Source of the DNA: JBFYTX01 sp963739515
GTDB taxonomy: Bacteria > Chloroflexota > Dehalococcoidia > Dehalococcoidales > RBG-16-60-22
Assembly: GCA_963739515.1 (NCBI GenBank)
Contig: CAVUAO010000003.1
Span: 310,001 to 374,000 of the forward strand
Direction: 5' to 3'
DNA length: 64,000 bases
A program made the position numbers and the translations under genes. A model generated the notes under the pieces. The model worked only from the letters and a program-made list of their open reading frames with translations, did no database searches and had not been told where the DNA came from. Shown piece by piece: positions 1 to 7,711 of this stretch. Numbering within the stretch: position 1 is the first letter of the stretch; every line of letters begins with the position of its first letter.

Positions 1-191
1 CGCCGGACACGGCGCAAATGCTTATCCTGATGTTTTCGGCTAAAGCCCAGGAGATTGATAAAAGTACCGGACTGAAAGTGGGCGCCGACGATTATCTGCC
101 CAAGCCCGCCGCGCCGGCGGAAATCGTTAACCGAATCGGGAAATTGCTGGCGAGCAAGAAAAGCATTGCCCGAGCAGAGGAGAAGGTGTGA
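1..191 (+). CDS. Response-regulator receiver domain protein, C-terminal part only
   Basis: Only the last 62 codons lie in the window, read from base 3. They carry the end of a CheY-like receiver domain: a 'VGADDYLPKP' segment with the conserved Lys-Pro after beta-5, then a final amphipathic helix and a short charged tail. No DNA-binding domain follows, so it ends as a receiver-only protein or has its output domain at the N-terminus outside the window. Its TGA (189-191) overlaps the GTG start of pilB, so it is probably translationally coupled to the pilus operon and may regulate motility or secretion (inference). Confidence 0.8.
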   Translation, partial: PDTAQMLILMFSAKAQEIDKSTGLKVGADDYLPKPAAPAEIVNRIGKLLASKKSIARAEEKV

Positions 192-1894
192 GCGGCGAGA
201 AAAACAGGCCCTTCGCCACGGATAAAGCGGCCAAAAAAAGCCTGGAGGAGATGTTGCTCGAGGAAAAACTCATCACACCGGCGCAACTGGAAATCGCCCA
301 AGCGCTGCAAAAGCAACAGGGAGGCACGCTCAACGACATCCTGTTGAAGCAGGGCGCCGTCAAACCCGAGCAGCTGGCCGTTTTACTCAGCATCAAGTTG
401 AACCTGCCGCTCATCGACCTCAAGAGGCACGTGATACAGCCCCAGGCCCTGCGGCTCATCCCCGAAGAGATGGCCCGGAAATATATGCTGATTCCGATGG
501 ATATCGTTAACGATTCCCTGATGGTCGTCATGGCCGACCCGGAAGACATCCGCACCATCGAAGACGTCAAAGCCCAGTCCAAGATGAGGATTGAGGTAGC
601 CCTCGGCGTCCCATCCGATATCGAACGCGCCATCAACATCAACTACCGCTCGAGCGGGGCCATCGCCAGACAGGTCAGCCAGTTTACCCCGGCGGCGGAA
701 AAAACGGGAGAAGCGCCGGAAATTACCGCCACCACGCCGATTACGGAAACGCTTAACCTGCTAATTACCCAGGCCATCAAAGACCGAGCTTCGGACGTGC
801 ACATCGAACCGCAGGAAGACAGGCTCCGGATACGCTACCGGATTGACGGTATCCTTCACGATATGTTTTCTTTTCCCATCAGTGTCCACGCGCCGTTGGT
901 GTCCCGCGTGAAAATCCTCTCCGAGATGGACATCTCCGAGCAGCGACGCCCCCAAGACGGGCAATTCTCCGTCAAAGTGGGCAACAACACCGTGGATATC
1001 CGTACCGCCACCATGGAAACACCCTACGGCGAGAGGGTAACGTTAAGGATTCTGGACAAGTCCCTGGCCCTCTTCACGCTATCCGAGCTCGGCCTGCAGC
1101 CCGATGTCCTGCAAAAATACCGGGGGATGCTGAAAAGGCCCCACGGCATGATACTGGCGGGCGGACCGACCGGCTCCGGCAAGACGACCACGCTTTATGC
1201 CACCATCAACGAGCTGGACCGCAACGAGCGCAACATTATGACCATCGAGGACCCTATCGAGTACAGCTTCATGGATATCAACCAGAGCCAGGTAAATACC
1301 AAAGCCGGGATTACCTTCGCCAGCGGCCTGCGTGCCATCATGCGCCACGACCCCGACGTCATCTTAATCGGCGAGATCAGAGACAACGATACGGTGACCA
1401 CCGCCATACAGGCGTCTCTTACCGGGCACCTGGTATTGTCCTCGATCCATGCCAACGACGCCGTCGGGGTGCTTTTCCGGCTGATGGACCTGGGCGCCGA
1501 ATCTTCTTCCATCTCCTCGACCCTCATCGGTATCGTCTCCCAGCGCATGGTGCGGCGCATTTGCACCAACTGCCGGGCGCCCTACCAGCTAAACGGGGAG
1601 GAACAGGAGATGTTTAAGCAGGAATTAAAGCTAGAAGTCACTACGTCGTTCCGCGGGGCGGGGTGCAACCTCTGCGCCAACACCGGCTACCGCGGGCGGA
1701 CCGGTATTTTCGAATTCATGGTCATGAGCGAGGCTATCCGCAAGATGCTGCGCAGCCAGGCCGGTTCCGGCGAAATCAGGGCGCAGGCCATCGCCGAGGG
1801 AATGGAGACGATGAAACAGGACGGGATGCTGAAGGTAAAAGAGGGCATCACGACCATCAGCGAGGTGCAGCGCAGCGTCTTTTCCATCACTTAA
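188..1894 (+). CDS. pilB: Type IV pilus assembly / type II secretion ATPase PilB (GspE family)
   Basis: Cytoplasmic hexameric ATPase that drives pilin polymerisation. The 568 residues are full family length. Residues about 20-150 form the N-terminal GspE/MshE-type domain. The C-terminal ATPase has Walker A 'GPTGSGKTTT' near residue 325, the Asp box 'TIEDPIEY' near 352, Walker B 'VILIGEIRD' near 390, a His box 'GHLVLSSIHAND' near 412 and the tetracysteine zinc site (CTNC near 458, CNLC near 494). These fit an assembly ATPase rather than the retraction ATPase PilT. The GTG start overlaps the upstream stop; pilC follows after 44 bp. Confidence 0.95.
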   Translation: MSGEKNRPFATDKAAKKSLEEMLLEEKLITPAQLEIAQALQKQQGGTLNDILLKQGAVKPEQLAVLLSIKLNLPLIDLKRHVIQPQALRLIPEEMARKYMLIPMDIVNDSLMVVMADPEDIRTIEDVKAQSKMRIEVALGVPSDIERAININYRSSGAIARQVSQFTPAAEKTGEAPEITATTPITETLNLLITQAIKDRASDVHIEPQEDRLRIRYRIDGILHDMFSFPISVHAPLVSRVKILSEMDISEQRRPQDGQFSVKVGNNTVDIRTATMETPYGERVTLRILDKSLALFTLSELGLQPDVLQKYRGMLKRPHGMILAGGPTGSGKTTTLYATINELDRNERNIMTIEDPIEYSFMDINQSQVNTKAGITFASGLRAIMRHDPDVILIGEIRDNDTVTTAIQASLTGHLVLSSIHANDAVGVLFRLMDLGAESSSISSTLIGIVSQRMVRRICTNCRAPYQLNGEEQEMFKQELKLEVTTSFRGAGCNLCANTGYRGRTGIFEFMVMSEAIRKMLRSQAGSGEIRAQAIAEGMETMKQDGMLKVKEGITTISEVQRSVFSIT

Positions 1895-1938
1895 CGGGCA
1901 TTGACTAATACTAATTTCAGGATATATCCGGGAGGTCC

Positions 1939-3150
1939 ATGACCTATAGATATCAAGCTTATACCAGCGATAAAAAAATCGTCCAGGGCACGATTGAAGT
2001 AGCCTCGGAAAGCCTGGCCGAGAGCGCCCTCTACCGCGCCGGGTTCCTGCGCGTCCTCAGCCTCAAGGAAATAAGCCCGGGGCTCAGCCTGGAAAAGCTG
2101 CTGCCGAGTCTCTTCGGGGTGAAGACCCAGGAGGTTATCGATTTCTCCGGTCAGCTGGCCACTTTAATAGAGTCGGGCATTAGCCTGGTCACCGCCCTGG
2201 AACTGCTCAAGGGGCAGAGCGCCAAAAAGTCGTTAACCAGAATAATCGCCAGTCTGGTCGAGGAAATCCAGGGAGGCAGTGCGTTATCTGAGGCGCTCAG
2301 CCATTACCCCAAAACATTTACCGTTACTTATCTCCAGATGATAAAAGCCAGCGAGCAGGCCGGCCACCTGGAAGTCGGTCTGAAACAGGCCGGCAGCTAC
2401 CTGGAAAAACAGTTGACCGCCAACCAGAAAATCAAACGCGCCATGCTTTACCCCGCCTTCGTCCTCCTCATGGCCGTCGGCGTGTCCGTGCTGCTCATCA
2501 CGGTGGCCCTGCCGCCGCTGATCAACCTGTTCAAGTCGCTCGGCGCCCAGCTGCCCTGGATGACGAAGCTGCTCATCGCGGTGGCCAGCTTCTTGCACGA
2601 CCGCGGCATTTACGTATTGGGGGGCATATTAGTATTAACGCTGGCTTTTGTGGTCCTGCAGCGGACGCCGTCCTTTAAAGCCTTCAAAGACCAGCTCCTG
2701 TTGAAGATACCGGTCATCGGGAAAATCGGCATCGAGCGCAACATGCAATTTTTCTGCCAGACCGCGGCGATGCTATTGCAGGCCGGCCTGCGCCTGCCCG
2801 CGATTATGGACATCATCGTTGAAAGCAAGTCAAACCACGTTATCCGCGAGGCATTCAGCCATGTCCGGGACAAGCTGATGCAGGGGGAAGGGCTGTCTCA
2901 GCCGATGGAAGAGAACCAGCTTTTTCCGCCGCTTCTGGTGGAAATGGTGGTCGTCGGGGAGAAGACCGGCGCCCTGGACAGCACGCTCTCGACGCTGGCG
3001 GATTTCTATGAAAAGAAAGTCAGCCGCCGCATAGATATGCTCATTTCCATGATCGAGCCGGTACTCACGGTTATCGTGGGGCTGGTGGTCATTTTTATCG
3101 CCCTTTCCATGATAACGCCGCTTTATTCGATATTAAGGTCGATGCATTGA
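1939..3150 (+). CDS. pilC: Type IV pilus / type II secretion inner-membrane platform protein PilC (GspF family)
   Basis: Polytopic platform protein that couples the PilB motor to pilin insertion. The 403 residues contain the usual duplicated T2SSF domains (about 67-190 and 270-395). Three hydrophobic segments lie near 170-195, 222-242 and 370-395, and the C-terminal 'MIEPVLTVIVGLVVIFIALS' type helix is characteristic. The start has an SD-like GGGAGG upstream at 1930-1935. The stop overlaps the TTG start of the next prepilin gene, so the genes are co-translated. Confidence 0.95.
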   Translation: MTYRYQAYTSDKKIVQGTIEVASESLAESALYRAGFLRVLSLKEISPGLSLEKLLPSLFGVKTQEVIDFSGQLATLIESGISLVTALELLKGQSAKKSLTRIIASLVEEIQGGSALSEALSHYPKTFTVTYLQMIKASEQAGHLEVGLKQAGSYLEKQLTANQKIKRAMLYPAFVLLMAVGVSVLLITVALPPLINLFKSLGAQLPWMTKLLIAVASFLHDRGIYVLGGILVLTLAFVVLQRTPSFKAFKDQLLLKIPVIGKIGIERNMQFFCQTAAMLLQAGLRLPAIMDIIVESKSNHVIREAFSHVRDKLMQGEGLSQPMEENQLFPPLLVEMVVVGEKTGALDSTLSTLADFYEKKVSRRIDMLISMIEPVLTVIVGLVVIFIALSMITPLYSILRSMH

Positions 3151-3527
3151 AAAGAAAAATTAATTGTTGGTTTCGCGGTCAAAGGGGCATCGGGCTGGTG
3201 GAAACGCTCATGGCCGTAGCGGTCCTGGGCACGGCGGTGGTAGCCTTCGTCACCGCTCTTTCCACGGGGTCGATTGCCGTGGGCGAAAACGACAGCGAGG
3301 CGATTGTCCAGGGACTGGCGCGGAGCCAGCTGGAATACACCAAGAGCTATACTTATAATCCCGCCGCCGCCACCTATCCCCTGATAGCCGCGCCGGCAGG
3401 CTACAGCATATCCGTGGGCGTCAGCGCGGTGCCCAGTACCGATAATAATATCCAGAAAATAACCGTCACCATCAATCACAAGGGCAGCAATATCATACAG
3501 GTCCAGGACTATAAGGTGAACCGATGA
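3147..3527 (+). CDS. Prepilin-like protein (PilV/GspI type minor pilin)
   Basis: 126 residues with a class III (type IV pilin) signal: a short basic leader ending in Gly, then 'IGLVETLMAVAVLG' with Glu at mature position +5, followed by one hydrophobic helix. The 'G-x-x-L-V-E' pattern and the small periplasmic domain resemble minor pilins of the PilV/GspI type that prime pilus assembly. The start is TTG overlapping the pilC stop. A PilD-type prepilin peptidase is needed for maturation and is not in the window. Family assignment below the prepilin level is tentative. Confidence 0.85.
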   Translation: MKRKINCWFRGQRGIGLVETLMAVAVLGTAVVAFVTALSTGSIAVGENDSEAIVQGLARSQLEYTKSYTYNPAAATYPLIAAPAGYSISVGVSAVPSTDNNIQKITVTINHKGSNIIQVQDYKVNR

Positions 3528-3973
3528 AGGGACAGCAAGGCATGACCCTGGCGGAACTGGTTGTGGCGATTGCCGCGACCGGCATCATCGTCGTATTCCT
3601 GGGCACGGCCATTTACCAGATAATTACCGTCTCCGGCTACGGCAACGACCGGCTCACCGCCACCCACGAACTGGAGAACATCGCCCACTGGTTCAACCTG
3701 GACGGGCAGGGGGCCAAAGTAGCTGCCGGAGGGCCCACGCTGGCGCTTACCATGTCGGACAACTCCTCGGTTACCTACGGGCTATCCGGGACACAGATGA
3801 TTCGTACCGCCGGCGGCTATCCGATGACACTGGCGCGTAACATCGCCAGCGCCTCCTTTTCCATCAATAACCGCGTCATTACCATGTCTTTAACGGCGGC
3901 CCCGGCGGGTCGGTACGGCGTGAGCGAGAACGGGACATACCGGGTCTACCTGAGACCGGCGGAGACAGGATGA
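3524..3973 (+). CDS. Prepilin-like protein (PilW/GspJ type minor pilin)
   Basis: 149 residues, starting at ATG and overlapping the previous gene by 4 bases. The N-terminus has a six-residue leader ending in Gly, then 'MTLAELVVAIAATGIIV' with Glu at +5, the prepilin peptidase recognition pattern, and a hydrophobic helix to about residue 35. The rest is a Gly/Thr/Ser-rich, probably beta-rich extracellular domain. Order and size match minor pilins of the PilW/GspJ group. It overlaps the next gene by 4 bases, so three consecutive pilin-type genes are coupled. Confidence 0.83.
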   Translation: MKGQQGMTLAELVVAIAATGIIVVFLGTAIYQIITVSGYGNDRLTATHELENIAHWFNLDGQGAKVAAGGPTLALTMSDNSSVTYGLSGTQMIRTAGGYPMTLARNIASASFSINNRVITMSLTAAPAGRYGVSENGTYRVYLRPAETG

Positions 3974-5487
3974 TGAACCACCAGAGCGGTCAGGCCCTGC
4001 CCCTGGCGATACTCGCCCTGACGATAGGCTCGCTGGTAGTCGGGCCGTTTCTCGGCTATGCCGGTAGCGACCTTATCGGCTCGCGGGTCTACGGCGAGGC
4101 TATCGCCAAACAGAGCGCCTGCGACGCCGGGGTGGAACACGCTATCTGGAGCCTTACCAGAGGCAGTCTGGCCGAGCAATTTACCGCGCCCGGTGATGAA
4201 GTAACGTACCAACTAAGTGAGCTAATCAACGGTATGACCACCAGCGTCACGGTAACTGCCAACGCTACGGGCGGAGGCACCGGAGGAGAGATAACCGATA
4301 CGGCCATCGATACGCTGGAATATGATACCGCTAACGGCTTTGAGCCAAGTATCCTGAACGTAACTGGTAATATTTTTGCGATAGCTTACCGCGGCACGAG
4401 CGCTGATGGTTTCCTGAAGACGATATCTATCGCCGCCAATGGCGATATCAGCAATTCGCCAATCGATACGCTGGAGTATGACACTAGCGATGGCCGCGAG
4501 CCATGTATCATCCATGTATCCGGCAACACCTATGCCATAGCCTATCGAGGCGCAGATGATGACGGCTACATTAAAACAGTCTCTATTGCCTCCAACGGCG
4601 ATATCGGCAATTCGCCAATCGATACGCTGGAATTCGATACGGCCAACGGCTATGAGCCATTCGTGATACCTGTATCAGGAAACGTCTACGCTATAGCTTA
4701 CCGTGGTCCGTGAACAATGACGGGTTCCTCAAGACCGTATCCATCGACCACTAACGGCGACATCGGCCCTCTGGTTATCGACTCGCTGGAATTTGACACT
4801 ACCAACGGTCACGAACCTTCCTTGATTTTTATATCAGGAAACGTGTACGCCATAGCTTACCGGGGTGTAAACAATGACGGTTTCCTGAAGACGGTATCTA
4901 TCGCCACTAACGGAGATATTGGCAACTCGGTAATCGATACACTGGAGTACGACCCAGCCGATGGTTATGAGCCATCCATTATTAACGTATCAGGAAATTA
5001 CTATGTCATAGCTTACCGCGGCACGACAAATTACGGCCGGCTGAAAACGGTGACGATAGCGGCCAACGGCGATATCGGCAACGGGGTAATCGATAGTTTC
5101 TCATTCGATAGTGATAGCTACGAACCCTGCATTATCAACGTTTCGAACGGCATATTTGCTATAGCCTACCGCGGCCCGAGCAACCGGGGCGACCTGAAAA
5201 CGATATCGATTTCTGCCGGCGGGGACATCGCCGGTTCCGCTATCGACACCATGCAATTCGATGGTTCCAGCGGTTACGAACCAGTCATCATCAATACCTC
5301 AGGTAATATTTACGCCATCGCCTATCGCGGTCCGGGCAGTGATGGCTACGTTAAGACCGTAGAGATAGCGAAATCCGGTGGTGCCGCGGCCTATGAAATC
5401 GTGGCTACCGCCGGCGACCGGTCTATCCGCGCTTTCGTTAATACCGATAATACTACCGCAACCATTGTCTCGTGGCAGAATGAGTAA
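3970..5487 (+). CDS. PilX-like pilin-associated protein with seven propeller-like repeats; frame broken near 4708-4750
   Basis: The N-terminus (residues 1-60, 'SGQALPLAILALTIGSLVVG') resembles the PilX-type start found in pilus operons, without a clear Glu+5. From 4306 to about 5397 it carries seven tandem repeats of about 52 residues with the core 'EP..I.VSGN.YAIAYRG....G.LKT.SI..NGDIGN'. In-frame TGA at 4711-4713 interrupts repeat 3. Comparison with repeat 4 shows two extra bases near 4708-4712 and one near 4747; removing them restores both frame and the 156-bp period. As written the pieces are 3970-4713 and 4717-5487. Seven blades suggest a beta-propeller adhesin or pilus-tip protein (inference). 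No known adhesin family was recognised. Confidence 0.72.
4306..5397 (+). repeat. Seven coding tandem repeats, period 156 bp
   Basis: Repeat units start at ATC codons 4306, 4462, 4618, 4777, 4933, 5089 and 5242, each opening with 'IDTLE(Y/F)D' or a close variant. Spacings are 156, 156, 159, 156, 156 and 153 bp; the 159-bp unit is the one holding the frame break. The units are diverged at DNA level, so this is an old protein-domain duplication rather than a recent expansion. Confidence 0.9.
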
Positions 5488-5506
5488 AAAATAAAGAGAG
5501 GCGACC

Positions 5507-6070
5507 CTGAACACTCAAAAATGGCTTACCACTATACTGGTGCTGGCGCTGCTCGTAGTCTATAGCCTCATGGCAACGGACTACTTTAAGCAGCGCCGGG
5601 AATATAGAGCCATGGCGTCCCGTACCAACGAGGTTGTCCAACTGCTGGCGCAGGTACCTCCTCCGGCTACCGACCTGGAGGAACGACTGAGCGCGGCGCA
5701 GAGCCGCCTGGAAGAGGCGCGAAACTCTTTCCCGGATATCCTGAACACTACTGGAATAATCGATGCTATCCTCAGGCTTGCCGAAGAGGTCGGGGTAAAA
5801 GCGATACCGCTGGTAACCCAGCCCTGGACGGTGGAGAATATCAGCGACCAGGACTACTCGGTATTCCGTCTCAGTGTCACCGCCACCGGCACCTTGGCAA
5901 AACTGTCCGACTTTATCAGCAGACTGGAAACGGATGAACCCGCGACGCTCGTCATCGAGTCGCTATTAATGGACCAGGCAACGGAAACCGATGCAGAATT
6001 TGAAGCCAAGCTGGATATAGTCGTCTATGCCCGGCCCCCCTCCCCGACCGATAACCAGGAGGCTGCCTGA
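5507..6070 (+). CDS. pilO: Type IV pilus alignment protein PilO-like
   Basis: Bitopic inner-membrane protein of the PilM-N-O alignment complex. It has a short cytoplasmic N-terminus, one membrane helix ('LTTILVLALLVVYSL'), a coiled-coil stretch to about residue 80, and a small ferredoxin-like periplasmic domain ending with 'FISRLETDEPATLVIESL', a typical PilO segment. I start it at CTG 5507, giving 'NTQKWLTT' before the helix, because GAGAGG lies 5-6 bases upstream. The next candidate, GTG 5540, falls inside the membrane helix. No ATG start exists. The next gene begins 2 bases after the stop. Confidence 0.78.
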   Translation: MNTQKWLTTILVLALLVVYSLMATDYFKQRREYRAMASRTNEVVQLLAQVPPPATDLEERLSAAQSRLEEARNSFPDILNTTGIIDAILRLAEEVGVKAIPLVTQPWTVENISDQDYSVFRLSVTATGTLAKLSDFISRLETDEPATLVIESLLMDQATETDAEFEAKLDIVVYARPPSPTDNQEAA

Positions 6071-6072
6071 CC

Positions 6073-7563
6073 ATGTACGCCACGCTGACGCTAACCAACC
6101 GCAATATCAAAATCCTTTCCGTGAAGGGGAACCGCGTCGCAAAATGGGGCAGCCTGGCTTTAGCCAACGGAATGGTGAAGGACGGTCTGATTCTCCAGCC
6201 GCCGGCCGTCGGCGAAGCTATCGCCTCACTGTTCAAATCAACTAAAATACCTAAAGAAAAGGTCATCACCAGCCTGGACGGGCTGTCCTTTACCTACCGC
6301 TTTCTCAATATGCCACGGATGAAACCGGTCCTCCTCGACGAGGCTATCCGGCTCGCCGCGAAAAAGGAAATATCGCTGCCCCAGGAGGAGCTATATCTTT
6401 CCTGGCAGCCCCTGCCCGGCCAGGGGGAAGAGCAGAGCTACTTCGTCCTGGGTGTGCCGCGGAACTTTGTGGACGCCCTGGCGGAGACGCTGAAAATCGC
6501 CGGCATCGAGCCGTATCTCATGGATTTACAGGGGCTGGCGCTGGCCAGGGCCGCCAGCCGGAGAGACGCCATCGTCGTCAACCTGGAGCCCGACTGCTTT
6601 GATATCGTCTTTATTGCAGAAGGCCTCCCCGCGGTGATACACGCCATCAGCCCCAGGAGCGAAGGCGCCACCTTAGAAGACAATGTCAAGCGACTGGCCG
6701 ACGAACTGACGAAAACCGCGGCTTTCTACCAGAGCCGCCACCCGGAGAGCGCGTTAGGTCCAGAGACGCCTTTACTGTTGACCGGCGACCAGGCGATGGT
6801 AACGCCCGCCAGCGGACTTTTACAGTCCGAAATAGAATATCCCGTAGAAGCGCTCACTCCTCCGGTGGATTTCCCGCCGGGCTTGCCGGTCGCCTCATAT
6901 GCTGCCAATATAGGTCTGGCCCTTAAAAAGATGCCTGCTAAAACCGACGCCAAGGAGGAAGCAGACCGCTACCACGATATCAACATCAATATTTTCTCCG
7001 GCAAGTACCGTAAAGTTAAACCAAAGCCATTGTCCGCCGGATATATCTTGCTGCGGGCCTTCCTGGCGGTGGCCATCGTCCTTATTTACCCGCTCTACCA
7101 GTCTCTGGGTAATGTCAAAGCGCAAAATGCCCGGCAGGAAAGCGACTTCTTCGATATCAGCCGACAGCTCAATATCACCAGAATTATCGCCGATGAAGAT
7201 GCTGAGACAGACAATACCATCCAGCAGGTAATCGACCGGGCCGAAACGCTGCAAGCCATCAACCAGGGTCTTCTGGCAAACCGGGGTAACTTTACCCGTG
7301 ACTTGCAGATGGTCGCCGAGGCGCTACCGCCGAATGCCCAATTAACGTCGATAGATATTGACAACAAACTGGTCACCGTGCGCGGCGAAACCGATAACGT
7401 TTTCGTCGTGATAGACTACGCCGCCGCGCTGGAGCAAAAAGAGGCGTTCGCCGATGTCCGAATCAACGAACTCAACGAAAAAACGTCGGTAATATTCGGA
7501 GAAAACGCTACTGCGGATAGAACTGTCAGCCTGATTACATTTGAAATAATCATCAGCAAATAG
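6073..7563 (+). CDS. pilM: PilM-PilN fusion protein of the type IV pilus alignment complex
   Basis: 496 residues. Residues 1-300 resemble PilM, the actin-like cytoplasmic ATPase fold of the pilus ('TNRNIKILSVKG' opening; 'VVNLEPDCFDIVFIAEG' in the middle). A proline/lysine linker then leads to one membrane helix at about 323-345 and a periplasmic PilN-like domain ('LQMVAEALPPNAQLTSIDID'). In most bacteria PilM and PilN are separate and PilN's N-terminus docks into PilM; here they are one chain. It is the last gene of the operon. Confidence 0.82.
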   Translation: MYATLTLTNRNIKILSVKGNRVAKWGSLALANGMVKDGLILQPPAVGEAIASLFKSTKIPKEKVITSLDGLSFTYRFLNMPRMKPVLLDEAIRLAAKKEISLPQEELYLSWQPLPGQGEEQSYFVLGVPRNFVDALAETLKIAGIEPYLMDLQGLALARAASRRDAIVVNLEPDCFDIVFIAEGLPAVIHAISPRSEGATLEDNVKRLADELTKTAAFYQSRHPESALGPETPLLLTGDQAMVTPASGLLQSEIEYPVEALTPPVDFPPGLPVASYAANIGLALKKMPAKTDAKEEADRYHDININIFSGKYRKVKPKPLSAGYILLRAFLAVAIVLIYPLYQSLGNVKAQNARQESDFFDISRQLNITRIIADEDAETDNTIQQVIDRAETLQAINQGLLANRGNFTRDLQMVAEALPPNAQLTSIDIDNKLVTVRGETDNVFVVIDYAAALEQKEAFADVRINELNEKTSVIFGENATADRTVSLITFEIIISK

Positions 7564-7661
7564 AACCAGACAGGACGGTAATTATTCTCCGAAGGATGCC
7601 ATAAAAGAAGAAAAATAATGAAAAATTGCCAATAAGCATACATTTCACCTATTTTGGACAC

Positions 7662-7690
7662 TTGACGAAATCACTGCAATTCGTTAATAT
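7662..7690 (+). promoter_or_regulatory. Sigma-70-type promoter for the sensor kinase gene
   Basis: TTGACG (7662-7667), a 17-bp spacer and TAATAT (7685-7690), 21 bp before the ATG at 7712. The expected transcript starts near 7697. This separates the signalling genes from the pilus operon. Confidence 0.65.
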
Positions 7691-7711
7691 TAGAGCGGTA
7701 GAAATTTTAAT

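Noticed and set aside
4306..5397. Regular 156-bp repeats considered as a CRISPR or satellite array
   Set aside because: Units are protein-coding, diverged, contiguous without spacers and in frame with a pilin-type gene.
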